A stretch of DNA of 64,000 nucleotides, from positions 22,108,685-22,172,684 of the forward strand of contig CM077829.1 in assembly GCA_039720395.1 (NCBI GenBank), written 5' to 3'. The position numbers were made by a program, and so were the translations under genes. This document shows, one piece after another, positions 20,784 through 33,112 of this stretch. Position 1 is the first letter of the stretch; each line of letters starts with the position of its first letter. The notes under the pieces are model-generated. The model did no database searches. It was not told the DNA's origin and saw nothing but the letters and a program-made list of their open reading frames with translations. The DNA is from Liquidambar formosana. Lineage: Eukaryota; Streptophyta; Magnoliopsida; Saxifragales; Altingiaceae.

Positions 20784-21225
20784 CAGGAAAAAACTCCATT
20801 CAGTTTATCTCATATCTTTGGTCACATTCAGTGTACCTATTCTCGTAATAGGCACCCACTTGTTGGTTGTAGTGTCTCCACACAAATAGCTTGAGACTAG
20901 CTATCCTCCTATAGAGTCAGCCTAACAAGTGCTAGTCCTATGGTTCATTACTGTCCATCATAGTGAACCTTCAACTAGGAATGCTTTAGGAGTTTAGTAC
21001 AGAGATATATCTATAGTCTCAAAATTACAACTCTTTGTAATTCCATATTCTCAACTCTAACTCCATGGACATATTATGTAAATATAAATGATGCATATAA
21101 ACATAATAGAATAAGCCCTTTTATTAAATCAATAATAAATGTGACATACATAAATGAAATCAAATGATTGTTCCTAATCCCTAAACAATCATCTCTATGA
21201 TTGGCTCTAGGGCATAATCCTAACA
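20784..21225 (-). mobile_element. Copia copy 1, 3' LTR, second segment
   Basis: The LTR continues after the ACAGG duplication (20779-20783) and ends CCTAACA at 21225. The two segments add up to 1656 bp, exactly the length of the partner LTR. Confidence 0.92.
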
Positions 21226-21238
21226 ATCTCCCACTTGC
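21226..21238 (-). other. Polypurine tract, copia copy 1
   Basis: On the minus strand the bases before the LTR read GCAAGTGGGAGAT, the usual form in plant copia elements, followed directly by TGTTAGG of the LTR. Confidence 0.85.
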
Positions 21239-22700
21239 ACTAAAGCCAATCGACCATGTATCGCATACCTATCTTCTCAAGATGTTGGTCTTAGACATAA
21301 CCAATTATGTTTTAAAGCTTTAGTCAGTAGGTCTACAAAAACTTATGTAGATAATATCTTCTGTAATGTATCTATTACCTCTTCCAATGATTCCTCTAAT
21401 CACTTGGAATTGTCACTCTATGAGTTTGGACTTTTGATGAGACCGTGATTCCTATACTTGAGCTATAGACCCATTGTTGTCACAAAACAAGGTGTGGGCA
21501 ACTCAATGGAAGGAACAACTCTAAATTCTAAATGAACTTATAGATCCAAACAGTCTCCTAGACAATGCGACAATTAATTCACCCTTAATAATGGAATCCA
21601 CTGTATCTTTCATACAGTTCTTCCATTAAGTATTTCACCAACTAAAGTGAATATAAAATATACCCCATATGGATTATATCCAAATCCATATACCCATCTA
21701 CTATGAGTTTACAATTTCCATATACAATCCAATATTCCAAATTTGAATTGATTGATAACTATTTGTAACAATTACAACATAATAGATATCAGGTTCAATA
21801 CATAGTGTAAAATAAGGCTTCTTAACACTTTAAGAATCTTACTTGTGTTATCCTAGGGCACATGCCCTTGAATAATGAATTCTTATCTGAAGTAAATCAG
21901 ACCTCCCTTAGAATTCTCCATGTTGAACTCCTTCAACATTTCAACTATGTTTGATGATTTGGAGATACTTAGCAATCTATATGATCTATCTCTATAGATC
22001 TTATTGGATGCTTCTGCCAAATCTTTCATGAATTAGTTTTTCTCCAAAAACTAAAACTTTACATTAGATAACATTCATATGTCATTCATAATGATTATGA
22101 TGTCATCTATACTTAGGATAAAGAAAAATGATCGCACTCCCACTAACCTTTTATACACTCATGGTCCATCTATACAATGAGAGAAATCAAACAATTTGAT
22201 TACCTCAACTTTATAGATGTTCTAATTATGAGAACCTTGTAGTCTATTAATAGACTTCTATAACTTACACACTTTTATGGTTTTTCACCATTTGATATAA
22301 CATCTTTATATCCTTTTTGACATATCTTATATTCAAAATGTGTGTTTATAGATAACAAGATCCAAATGGATTTCAACATAACTATTATCAAACAAGTTTC
22401 TTTATAGACAACTTTTTGCCTATGTTGAAAACATTCTTAAATAGCCAAGCCTTTTAGGTCTCTACCTATCCATATTGGATTTAATGACTCTTAGTCATTT
22501 CTCGAGTTGATGTGAAACATCATCTAGTCATAATCAATAGGATTATCTTGGTGATCTTTATCACCAAAGAACAATTCTTTCACATTCTAATAGAGATACA
22601 ATATCTCTCTTATGTTAAGAAATATCCAATTTGATCTATGAAAAGATTGTAGTGTAGTTAAGGGTTTTGTCTTAACAGAGACAAGGGTTGGATCTTTGTT
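21239..22700 (-). pseudogene. Decayed copia RT/RNase H region, copy 1
   Basis: No long frame survives, but family landmarks can be read on the minus strand in the right order. Near 21455-21490 is CDNNGSIAQV (RNase H, normally CDN.GAIA). Near 22090-22130 is FFFILSIDDIIIIM (the RT active-site strand, with the Tyr of YVDD changed). Near 22225-22270 is VCKL followed by KSINRL (normally VCKL.RS.YGLKQ). The spacing is close to normal, so the region decayed mostly by substitutions and small indels. The same lesions recur in copy 2. Confidence 0.7.
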
Positions 22701-25700
22701 CGTTTGTGGCTTTACAGACAATTCTATAAATTCTATCTACTTTTGCATCTTCTTGAATGAACTCTTTCTCAAGAAAATCCAGCAAACATCCTAATGGACA
22801 ACTTTTGTTCATTAGGGTAATAGAAATACTATCCCAACCACTTTTGGGATATACCACAATTCAACACTTACTTGACCGTATTTCCAGATTGTCTACATTA
22901 TGTTTCCAGACATACGTAGCACAAGCCCAAGCCTTAACTTCTATAAGTTGGGTTTCTTCCCATATCATATCTGATATAATTGGGACAAAACTGGAGTGAA
23001 CCCTAAATTATCAGTATGTAGCAATTTTAAGGTATATGCTAGATGGATACATTAGTAAAACTCATCATGGATCAAACCATATCTTAATAGGGTTCAATTT
23101 GTTCTCTTAGATTCACCATTGAGCTATGGTATTCTAAGATGAGTCTACTATAATTGAATGCATGCTCTACATGACTGTATACATCATAATGTATAGTCAA
23201 ATTATAAATGTAACTCATTCACTTCACCAAGTAAAAGATGGGTTTGGTCATCTCATAACCAAGTCATAATCGTTACATTTAAATGAGAGTCTCTACATCT
23301 CTTGTATTCTCAGAATACATTGCATTCGCTCTAATTAGTCATTTAAATTCGGAAATCAAATTTCTAGAATGTCTTAAATGACTTAGTTAAGAAATAAGTT
23401 CCCAAAATTAATCTAGCAACTCTTGCTCTATTAAAATTTTTAAAGGTAACTTATTATCTACTTAACTTTCTGCTTCGATTTAGATTATACTAGAATCCAA
23501 AAACCAAGAAGCAGAACTAACCAACAATTTAGTTTAGAGCATGAACCAAAACTTCAAAAGTTTGGTTCTTCTAGGAAGACTGATACTTTATCAAGTTCCC
23601 TTTACAATACCTTATATTTACTACAAAATAATTATATTTCTTTGTCTTTGACTTTTCAAGACTTGCTTTCCTCTATGCTTCCATTTTAAATCACATCTAG
23701 CTTCTCAAGCTATTCTATGTGATTAATCATTTTTCAAAAGAATGATTATTAATAAACAACTTTTATTACATCCTAGTCCAGAAGAAGTCCTTTATAACTA
23801 CTATACTTTATAGTATTATTTTACTCACTATACAACCTTTGTATGTGATGTAGGACATCAAAGGCACTTGCATTGACTAATTTTGCTTCTGAAGCTCATT
23901 GGTCATCAATACTATCATATAGCATGGCAACAAGATGCCAATTGCGCATAGTGTCTTTTTCTTCTTATGATGTTTTATGGAGGGCCTTTAATAAAAGGCC
24001 TAATAGCATATAAACAATCTTTTGAAATTGAGAACAATTCTCAATTTCCTAAGTCAATCAAAGGAATCGGGTTTAGTCAAACTATCAATATCCTATATTA
24101 GGAAATAGGGGTTTTGAGGTGAGTAATTAGGTAATCTACATAAACAAAGAATTAGATTTCATTTTTATCCTTAATGATTGGGTCTTTAATCATATGGTAC
24201 CTCCCACTATTTTATCAAATTCCATACACCCTCTAATGGAATTCGGGAATCTCATTCCTAATGGGAATTGGGGTCCCACTGTGACCTAGAAGCCTCACAT
24301 GTTAGTTTCTTGACTTCTAACCCACAATAAGAAGACAACTCTTTGTCTATTGCTTCATAAGCAAGTTCCAATCATTTTGCCTCTAGGGAACATACACCTC
24401 ACATGTTAGTTTCTTGGAATACTTCCCTAGTTAAGTTAAACCCATCATTCACACAGGTATGTTTCGCCAAATATATACCTCACATGTTAGTTTCTTGGTA
24501 TATACCAGTTTAGGCACCCCATGATATCTCATATGTGATAGTTTCAAGTAATGTCTTTAACATGGGTAGCTCCTACATGTCTGCAGCCAGGTACCCACAT
24601 TAAGGGACGTTAGATGATCCTATAATGATGGAAGGCAATGAAGAATTCATTCCCCAATGACTTCTCCATTTTCAACTTAATATTAAATAAGAGGGGTTTT
24701 AAAGGGTCTCATCAAATTAACATGTATCCTATGTATCAAAATTTAAACATATAAATTATGCTATTTATAATCATACATCTCATGCTATTATAAATCATAC
24801 ATCGCATGCTATTATATATCAACATATATAAAGTACCATATTTTGATATTAGTCCCTAAGTGAATAGGTAACATATACCAAACTATGGTATTGGAGCTAA
24901 AACAATTATCTCATAAATTAAAGCTCCCACTATGATGATTATGGACTTTGAGAGGATTCAATCCAAGCCAATAGATTGAATCCAAGGTCTAAGGTGGGTG
25001 TAGGTGATCGTAAAATAAACCATTCGTAACATGCATGCTTTCTTGAAACACTTCTCTAAGCTTTCAAGTCCTTCAATCTGCTCCCTTTGCTTGATGGTCT
25101 CCACCATTGGCTTGTTGGGCTCTATCATGCTCCTTTGGGTCCACCATGCTCCTTAGTGCGCTCTCGATTACATAACATTTACATAATTTAAAGAAAGGGA
25201 TACATAAGGGGAATGTGGGGTACATAAGAGAATGATAGAGAGAGAGGGAGAGGGAAGGTGGCATGCAAGCCCCAAATAAATTACATCACCTTAATAAAAT
25301 TACAACTCTTGTAAATAATAACATCCCATTCATAAGACGGCCAATCACAATTGGTTTAAAGGGTATAGTCCATAATCATCATCCAAGCACATACATACAA
25401 TCTCATTGCATAATGTAAAGAAAAACTGTAAGCATTAAAACATATGGGCATTATGGTAATTCTCTTGAATGATTTACATTAATCTCATTAATGCATCCTA
25501 ATCTTATTAGGTTTTAACAAAAATATCCAGAATTAAATAAAGTCTTAACATTTAAGACATTTAGTTTCAATTAATCAAATTAATAGAAACATATAAAGTT
25601 TCCTAAAATAACTCTAATATCCAATATTAGGGTTTCCTTATTTAAACAAAACAATTTCATTTAATTAAGAATTTCCAGATTTTAATTTAATCCCCAATTG

Positions 25701-27534
25701 TATTTTAAACCATTTAAAACATTATAAAATTAATCAATATTAATTAAATAATTAACATGGGAATTAAATAAAATCAATTAAATGATGAATTAGTGCATTA
25801 GGGTTTCCTAAAACCCTAAACCCTAAATGCAAGCCTTAAACATTAAATGCCTTATGATTGGTCATTTAATGACCAATCATTAAAACCCTAGGTTCATACG
25901 GTATTTAATAAAAGGGATTAGGGTTTAATTAATGCCAAATAGGGTATTTATTACCCTTAATTAATTACACTAATTAGGGTTATCCAAAAACCCTAACCCT
26001 AGACATCATTAATGGTATTAATTATGCCCTAACAATTAATAACCATGATTGGTCATTTAATGACCAATCATTAACTCTTAATTAAGGTAATTAATATTCC
26101 AATTAGGGTTTCATCATTAACTCAAAATTAGGGTTTCATCCTTAACTCTATGCAGCCGTCACTACCAGGGGGCTGCCTGAGCTTGGCTAGGCTGCCATGG
26201 CCACCAACGACTGTGGGAGGCCATGGCCAGTCATGGGAGAACATCCTAGGGGTGTGGGACAAGCCTCTGGACATGTGAGAAGTGGTGGAAGTGGCTGCCA
26301 TCATCAAGAACAATCAGGGTTTCCAAAACCCATTGCTGGAGCCATTGTTGCAGACCTTGAAGGTCACAATAGCTTCTAAATCCTTATCAATTCGACTCCT
26401 CCATTGAAACCAGCTTTTGTATCATGTCCCTACATGCAATACTAAGCTAATAGAAGAGGTTTGGATGATCAAATCATCACCAATTGTTCTAAACAATTAA
26501 AACAACAGTAGGCTGCCCAGAATTTGACAGCACACTGTCCATGGTCAGAAATTGATTTAAAACCCAGCAAGATGAATGAATTAGGCTACCAAACGAATTT
26601 TCCCAGTATCCTACATGTCTTAGGAAACTAATGCAATTGGTTTCATGCAATTTGGAGTTCCCTAACTCAAGTTCTAATCAAAACTCCATTGATGACTTTT
26701 CTGCAGAGAAAATCTGCTATGCTGTTCATGAAAAATTTTCAAACTTTTTGAATCTTTTTCCATCAAAACCTTTTTGAAACTTAAAGAAAATCACATACAC
26801 ATGATATATAATGATCCTACAATGATCTTCCATCATAAATACAGCAGCTTTAATTAGAATTAATTGCAAGAACCTTAGGGTTCTAAAACCCAGATTCAGC
26901 CTCCATGGAGTTCTTCTCCTTCTTCCTTCTGTTCTAGCATCTTAATCCAATTATGATGCATCTAAATGCTTGGGAACCTTTCCCTACCATGTCTAGAACA
27001 TAAGCCAAGTGGTGGCAACCATTGCCATGCCTTTGATCTCCATCAATAACTCAAAGTTGTGGCTATTGCATCATTCCCGAGCAAAACTGTCTTTCCAGAC
27101 AGCCTGTAGTAAAAAATTCATAACTTTCACTACAGAACTCGGATTGACGCACCGTTTGTTGGGTTGGAAAGCTTATTCAAAGAGCTTTCTAACCATATAT
27201 GGCTCGAAAATTTTGGAGAAGAACTCTGAATTCGGCAGGCAAAACAAGATGACGGTTTTTCATGGCAACCATGAAAACTGTTCATAACAGTTTTATAAAA
27301 CCCTAGTTTCCTTATTCTACTTCTCCAAACTCAAACCCTATGCAACCTATTGCATCCATGGATACAATTAACCATCAATTAGAAGAGGAGTAGAAGAGAA
27401 TTGACCTAGGTTTCCAAACCCTAGGTTCAGCCATGGAGGAAAACCAATTATGCAGAAAAAATTTTCCAGATTTTTGAATCATTCAACTACACCATAATTA
27501 CCAGCCCATATGTATTTTGTATTATGCATAATCA
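22701..27534 (-). other. Remaining interior of copia copy 1, no gene recognised
   Basis: About 4.8 kb lies between the RT remnant and PBS, where gag, protease and integrase would be expected. I find no convincing Gag zinc knuckle or integrase motif. The stretch is AT-rich, with blocks of TTAATTAA-like sequence and many AAACCCTA words (25795-25835, 25970-26000). Short open frames (22757-22999, 27009-27287 on +) recur in copy 2 only because the whole region is duplicated there. Confidence 0.6.
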
Positions 27535-27548
27535 TGGCTCTGATACCA
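27535..27548 (-). other. Primer-binding site, copia copy 1
   Basis: On the minus strand this reads TGGTATCAGAGCCA, complementary to the 3' end of initiator tRNA-Met, one base from the 5' LTR. This is the standard copia primer and proves minus orientation. Confidence 0.93.
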
Positions 27549-27549
27549 C

Positions 27550-29205
27550 TGTTGGGAATCATACAAGAGGGAAAAACCGAAGTGCGGAATATAAAAATTT
27601 TTCCTACAATTCCCAATCCATGAATCTAACTATGCATAACACAAAATCAAACCCTAACTACAAAGAGGGTTAGAACACTTACAGAATTTTTGTCTTCTCC
27701 TTTTTGCTCCAAGCTTTGAATCCGGACAGCGGTGAATGAGCAGCCCAAGTGTGCTGCCTCCAACAGTATCCACACCTAGCTAGAGCTTCAAGCCTTTTCT
27801 TTCTTCTTCCTTGTTGTTGCTAGAGGTGGAGAAGAGAGAGAGAGAGAAGAGAGCCTCCAAGGGGCTGGACGGCTAGGGTTTATTGTGCAAGCCTATTATG
27901 CCATGTCACACATAAGTGTGACTTATATAGGCAGCCCACTAAAGGGGGCTGGCCATGGGGAAGAAACCCTAATAGGGTTATGTGTAATTACACTTAATTG
28001 CACATTAACCCCTATTATTTGTATCAAATACAAATAGGCCTATAAAGAACTATTCTTTATTCACTAAAACCCTTTCTCTCATAGACTTTAAAGCCCTTCT
28101 TGCATGATCAGTGTGTGACCCATTGGGTTCACATCATTAAGTAGTAGGAATAGCACGAGGTGTGCACAATGGAACTCTTTCCATTTAGGGTCTAATTGGA
28201 ACTCCTTCCAATTCCCTAATTGATTATAACTCACTTATATCAATTAGGGCTTCTACTAACCATGAGTAACACCTAGCATATGGCTCATGGTGTGGTCCTT
28301 AATGAGGTGAATAGTCATTTACAAAGAACCCTTCTGTTATAGTTTATAGGTTACAATTGCATCCTTCCTTCAACACAATGTCTCCAATTGAACTAATAGG
28401 ACATGGAAGTCTGTCAAGTCCCTAGTTCAATTACTTTATACTCATTCATAGATATCAACTCATTGATGAACTCATGAAACTCTTTTCGTATTCATCCTAC
28501 CATGGCCATGGATTTAATGAGTTATATTATGAATGCTATATGAGACATTCTCTCTCTTTTCCTGAGAGTGATGGATCCCTTGTTGATCACTCACATGCCT
28601 TCATACACATAGCAGTAGGGCCAATGAACACCTTTGCAGACCCCTGAATAGGATCTGCACTTAGTGTTATCAAACTTCTAAAGCTACATGCATAAGGCAA
28701 CTATGGTGTCTCAGGTCTAAGGATTACTTGTACCACTATAACAATGAGAAACTGATTGACAGGCAGGAAAAAACTCCATTCAGTTTATCTCATATCTTTG
28801 GTCACATTCAGTGTACCTATTCTCGTAATAGGCACCCACTTGTTGGTTGTAGTGTCTCCACACAAATAGCTTGAGACTAGCTATCCTCCTATAGAGTCAG
28901 CCTAACAAGTGCTAGTCCTATGGTTCATTACTGTCCATCATAGTGAACCTTCAACTAGGAATGCTTTAGGAGTTTAGTACAGAGATATATCTATAGTCTC
29001 AAAATTACAACTCTTTGTAATTCCATATTCTCAACTCTAACTCCATGGACATATTATGTAAATATAAATGATGCATATAAACATAATAGAATAAGCCCTT
29101 TTATTAAATCAATAATAAATGTGACATACATAAATGAAATCAAATGATTGTTCCTAATCCCTAAACAATCATCTCTATGATTGGCTCTAGGGCATAATCC
29201 TAACA
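27550..29205 (-). mobile_element. Copia copy 1, 5' LTR
   Basis: An intact 1656-bp LTR from TGTTGGGAATC to CCTAACA. In the transcribed (minus) direction it begins the element and is followed by the PBS. The promoter palindrome GTCACAC...GTGTGAC (27905-27922) and TATA motif are retained. Confidence 0.93.
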
Positions 29206-29210
29206 CAATT

Positions 29211-29404
29211 TAGGTGAGAGAGAGACTACTCGAAGAGAAAGGATTTTTTGACTTATCAAGAACAATGAACTTGGACCTTGCAGAGAAGATATTATGGAAG
29301 CAGTGACAACAGCTTATGAACATGACTTGAGGAAGAAAAGAAGACATGCAAGAGAGGAGAAGAAAGCTGAAGAGCGAGCTGCAAAGAAGCCCAAGAAAAA
29401 CTGA
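29211..29404 (+). pseudogene. DUF7745-like ORF, 3' part beyond the nested insertion
   Basis: If the 10094-29205 insertion and one CAATT duplication are removed, the frame from 9001 continues here without a shift and ends at TGA 29402-29404, giving about 428 codons in total. A third in-frame stop (TGA 29249-29251) breaks it. The tail is strongly basic and Lys/Arg/Glu-rich (DLRKKRRHAREEKKAEE, then KKPKK), which could be a nuclear-localisation or nucleic-acid-binding tail. Frame continuity across the insertion is good evidence that the two parts were one ORF. Confidence 0.7.
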
Positions 29405-29733
29405 AGACTCAATAGAATAGGATATTTATGGCATATTTATAGTTCTTTTACTTAATACCAATGAATTGCTATGTCAATCAATTTTAGTTTTGAATAAATT
29501 GCCAATACTAAATCGAATTTGGGATTTTGTTGTTTGATTTAGACCGCACCCAAGGTAACTTTATGGGTTGCCTACGTATCTCCATGGTTTTTTTTTCTTC
29601 TTTTTTTTTTTTTGTTTTTTTTTTTTTTTGTTTTTTTGTTTTTTTTTTTTTGAATGGAGAATCAGGTCTTACGTAGTTCTCATGCCTTAAATTTTGCCTA
29701 GGCCGCCCTTATGGGTTTTCAACCTAGCAGGCT
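29405..29733 (-). other. Post-pol spacer of the Tat element
   Basis: Non-coding. It has T-rich tracts on + (29587-29652). On the minus strand, downstream of the pol stop, the words AACTACGTAAGACCTGATTC and GATACGTAGGCAACCC recall a post-pol motif I remember from plant Tat elements. Related words occur in the gag-only element near 15655-15870. Confidence 0.5.
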
Positions 29734-32700
29734 TCAAACATGATATTTCTTTAATTGATCCAAATTAGTTGGACGAGCGAACTCAATTCCATCTAAATCC
29801 ATGAGGCGAACAGCCCCTGCTGGCAATATTTCTTTGATAATGTATGGTCCACCCCAACTTGGCTTGAATTTGCCCCGCGGATCGAACACCGGAGCTCTGA
29901 TTTCTTTCAGCACTACATCCCCTTTCTTTAGACCTCGATCTTTGACATGCTTGTTGAATGCTCTGGCAACTCTCCGCTGATACACCTGAACATGATACAG
30001 CGCCCTTAAACGCCTTTTATCCAGCAAAGCTAACTCATCATAGCGGCTCTTAACCCAGTCCACTTCTGTTATCTGGCTCTCCACGGCAACTCTTAGTGAA
30101 GGAACTTCCAATTCAACTGGCAACACGGCCTCCATTCCATAAACTAGAGAATAAGGGGTAGCCCCTGTTGACGATCTTATTGATGTTCTGTAACCCCATA
30201 GAGCCAATGGCAACTTCTCATGCCAGTCTGTGTGTGAGTCCGCAGTCTTCTGTAGTATCTTCTTGATGTTCTTGTTAGCTGCTTCCACCGCTCCATTAGT
30301 CTGAGGACGGTATGGTGACGACAGATGGTGGGCTATGCCGTACTTTTGCAAGAGCTCATGGGTTTCTTTCTGAAAGTGCTGGCCATTGTCTAAGATAACT
30401 TCATGTGGTACCCCATATCGATAGATGATGCTGTGCTGTATGAACTGTGCTACCTTCTTGGAATTCAAGGTCTTGAAGGACGCTGCTTCCACCCACTTAG
30501 TGAAGTAGTCGATGGCAACCAGGATGTATTCATGCCCATTTGACGCCTTTGGCTTGATCTGTCCAATGATATCTATCCCCCATACCGCGAATGGCCATGG
30601 TGACGACATACTTGTTAAAGGCATAGAAGGCAAATGTTGTCCACTGGCGAACAGTTGGCATTTGTGGCACTTCTTGACATGTGCGTGGCAGTCTCTTTCC
30701 ATGGTAGACCAATAATAGCCTAACCTCATGATTTTCTTAGCTAACATATAGCTATTCATATGCGGAGCCCCTGTCCCTTCATGGATTTCTTTAATCAGAT
30801 GCTCGGCTTCCTCCTCGGTGACACACAGCAGGTGGATCCCGTCGTATGATCTCCGATATAGCTTTCCTCCACAAAGTACATAGTGACTCGCCAACCGCCT
30901 TAGGGTTTTTCTATCGATACGAGATGCTCCTTCTGGGTATTCCCTTTCTTCAATGAACTTCTTTATGTCATGGAACCACGGACGGCCATCATTTACCTCT
31001 CCTCCTCGGATTGCACAACAGTACACAGGCTTGTCTCGGCATTCTATCACCAACGGCTTCACATTTCCCCTTTCAGGTATCTCCACCATGGATGCTAGGG
31101 TTGCCAAGGCATCGGCGAACTGGTTCTTGTTTCTTGAAAGGTAGTTGAACTCTATCTCTGAGAACTCCTTGGTTAGAGCTTCCAGATAGGCATGGTAAGG
31201 CAACAATTTCTCATCTCGAGTTTTCCATTCCCCTTTTATCTGACAAATGATTAGCGCCGAGTCCCCGAACACTTCCAATTCTTTGATCCCCAATTCAAGT
31301 GCCGCTTCCAATGCTAGGATACAGGCCTCATATTCAGCAATGTTGTTGGTGGCTTCGAACCCCAACTTGACCGCCAACGGTGTAACTGCCTCTTCGGGTG
31401 AGACCAGCAGGACTCCTATCCCATAACCTTTCTTATTGGCTGCCCCATCGAAGTATACTCTCCAAATTTTTCTGCCAATCTCTAGCACGTCCTCGTCTGG
31501 GAACTGATCGTTGAATGGAGCAGATGATGACACAGGACAGCTGGCTAGGTAGTCTGCGATGACGCTCCCCTTGATAGACTTCTGATTCACGTACTTGATG
31601 TCGAATTCGTTGAGGAGAATTGACCATCGAGCAGTTCTGAATGACAATACTGGCCTTTCTACCAGGTACTTCAACGGGTCCATGCGACTTATCAAGAACA
31701 CTTCGAAGGACATCATGTAGTGCCGGAGTTTCTGCGTCGCCCATACTAGTGCTACACAAGCTTTTTCAATTGCATTGTACTTCACTTCATAGTCTGTCAT
31801 TTTCTTGCTTAGGTAGTAGATGGCATTCTCCTTTGTAGACCCTTCGAGATATTGAGCTAACAAAGCTCCCGTCGCGGTTTCGGTGACCGTTAAGTATAAC
31901 AAAAGTGGCGCACCTTGCCGTGGGGGAACTAAGATTGGAGGATTGCTCAAGTATCTCTTAATGGTCTCAAAGGCCTCTTGGCATTCTTCGTTCCATACTT
32001 TTGGCACACCTTTCTTAAGCAATTTGAAGATTGGTTCGTAAACCATGGTTAAGTTAGCAATGAATCGGCTTATGTATTGAACTCTTCCCAGAAAACCTCG
32101 GATCTGCTTCTCAGTGCTAGGCGGCTCCATCTCCACAATAGCTTTTATCTTCCCTGGGTCCACATCGATACCTCTCTGAGTGATCATAAACCCCAATAAC
32201 TTGCCTGCCGTGACACCAAAAGCGCACTTCTGTGGGTTGAGACAGAGATTGTACTTTTTTGCTCGCTCTAGGAATTTCTCTAGTGCCTTGAAATGCCCTT
32301 CTCTATCCACGGACTTTACGATCATATCATCGACATAAACCTCGACTTCCTTATGGATCATATCATGCAATAAGGTCGTAGCTGCTCTTTGGTAAGTAGC
32401 CCCAGCGTTTCTTAAGCCAAAAGGCATTACCTTGTAACAGTACGTTCCCCAATGCGTGATAAAGGCTGTTTTCTCCATGTCTTGAGGCGCCATCTTTATC
32501 TGGTTATACCCAGAGAATCCGTCCATGAAGGAGAGGAGTGCATGTCCCACTGTACTATCCACCAACACGTCGATATGGGGTAAAGGAAAGTCATCCTTAG
32601 GGCTCGCGGCGTTGAGATCTCGGAAATCGACACACATCCTTACTTTCCCATCTTTTTTAGGCACAGGCACTTTATTCGATAGCCACTCGGGGTACTCCAC

Positions 32701-33093
32701 AACTTGGAGGAAACCCGCGTCTAGTTGTTTAGTTACCTCTTCTTTTACTTTTAGAGCCCATTCTGGTTTTAATCTTCTAAGTTTCTGCTTTACCGGCTTC
32801 TTTAGGGAATTAGTGGGGATATAGTGTTGCACAATATCGGGGTCGATGCCAGGCATGTCTTCATAAGACCATGCAAAAGCCATAATGTTGGCTTTCAAGA
32901 AGGAGATCATCTTTTCTTTTTCAACGGGGGAGAGGGTTTTCCCAATTTTAACTATTCTTGGCAATTCATTCGTCCCTAAGTTGATTGATTCCAATTCATC
33001 CATATTAGGTTCGGTGATGCCCCTTTTCCTTTGCTCAACAAGCTCCGGGGGGACATCGTTCCTAGGATCTATATCCATGCCATAAATATCCAT
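29734..33093 (-). CDS. pol: Tat Pol: RT, RNase H, second RNase H, integrase
   Basis: The intact frame of 1119 residues makes the enzymes that copy element RNA into DNA and insert it. RT spans about 95-310, with VDFRDLN (155-161), MPFGLRNA and the active site YVDD (253-256). The first RNase H (about 395-510) is a typical gypsy domain. A second RNase H (about 545-670) has candidate catalytic residues D549 (YFDG), E587 (AEYEA), D611 (FGDS) and D661 (FADAL); this extra domain marks the Tat lineage. Integrase has an HHCC finger (H771, H778, C809, C812) and the triad D841, D902, E937 with 34 residues between the last two. A chromodomain is not apparent. The frame is the same as that of gag-pro 187 nt upstream. 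The ATG at 33093 is the first in frame, but a spliced message would read through it from gag-pro. Confidence 0.95.
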   Translation of the reverse strand: MDIYGMDIDPRNDVPPELVEQRKRGITEPNMDELESINLGTNELPRIVKIGKTLSPVEKEKMISFLKANIMAFAWSYEDMPGIDPDIVQHYIPTNSLKKPVKQKLRRLKPEWALKVKEEVTKQLDAGFLQVVEYPEWLSNKVPVPKKDGKVRMCVDFRDLNAASPKDDFPLPHIDVLVDSTVGHALLSFMDGFSGYNQIKMAPQDMEKTAFITHWGTYCYKVMPFGLRNAGATYQRAATTLLHDMIHKEVEVYVDDMIVKSVDREGHFKALEKFLERAKKYNLCLNPQKCAFGVTAGKLLGFMITQRGIDVDPGKIKAIVEMEPPSTEKQIRGFLGRVQYISRFIANLTMVYEPIFKLLKKGVPKVWNEECQEAFETIKRYLSNPPILVPPRQGAPLLLYLTVTETATGALLAQYLEGSTKENAIYYLSKKMTDYEVKYNAIEKACVALVWATQKLRHYMMSFEVFLISRMDPLKYLVERPVLSFRTARWSILLNEFDIKYVNQKSIKGSVIADYLASCPVSSSAPFNDQFPDEDVLEIGRKIWRVYFDGAANKKGYGIGVLLVSPEEAVTPLAVKLGFEATNNIAEYEACILALEAALELGIKELEVFGDSALIICQIKGEWKTRDEKLLPYHAYLEALTKEFSEIEFNYLSRNKNQFADALATLASMVEIPERGNVKPLVIECRDKPVYCCAIRGGEVNDGRPWFHDIKKFIEEREYPEGASRIDRKTLRRLASHYVLCGGKLYRRSYDGIHLLCVTEEEAEHLIKEIHEGTGAPHMNSYMLAKKIMRLGYYWSTMERDCHAHVKKCHKCQLFASGQHLPSMPLTSMSSPWPFAVWGIDIIGQIKPKASNGHEYILVAIDYFTKWVEAASFKTLNSKKVAQFIQHSIIYRYGVPHEVILDNGQHFQKETHELLQKYGIAHHLSSPYRPQTNGAVEAANKNIKKILQKTADSHTDWHEKLPLALWGYRTSIRSSTGATPYSLVYGMEAVLPVELEVPSLRVAVESQITEVDWVKSRYDELALLDKRRLRALYHVQVYQRRVARAFNKHVKDRGLKKGDVVLKEIRAPVFDPRGKFKPSWGGPYIIKEILPAGAVRLMDLDGIEFARPTNLDQLKKYHV

Positions 33094-33112
33094 AGAGGAG
33101 AGAAAAGAGACA

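Larger units (their letters stand above)
10094..29205 (-). mobile_element. Copia-type LTR element with decayed pol, copy 1 (contains a nested element)
   Basis: The 19.1-kb insertion is bounded by TGTTGGGAATC and CCTAACA and flanked by perfect 5-bp duplications CAATT (10089-10093, 29206-29210). Without the nested 11308-20778 element and its extra duplication it is about 9.64 kb: LTR 1656 bp (10094-11307 joined to 20784-21225), internal region 21226-27549, LTR 1656 bp (27550-29205). Orientation is minus, from the PBS beside the right LTR and the polypurine tract beside the left LTR. The two LTRs appear to differ at very few positions (for example TCCAGAC versus TCCGGAC, GCAAATT versus GCACATT), so insertion was recent although pol is long dead. 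The element interrupts the DUF7745-like ORF. Confidence 0.93.

Noticed and set aside
26197..26379. 60-codon + frame (also 55153-55335)
   Set aside because: Repeated only because the copia interior is repeated; it resembles no protein and is not in the element's sense direction.
31433..31759. 108-codon minus frame inside pol
   Set aside because: Shadow of the intact pol frame in another phase.
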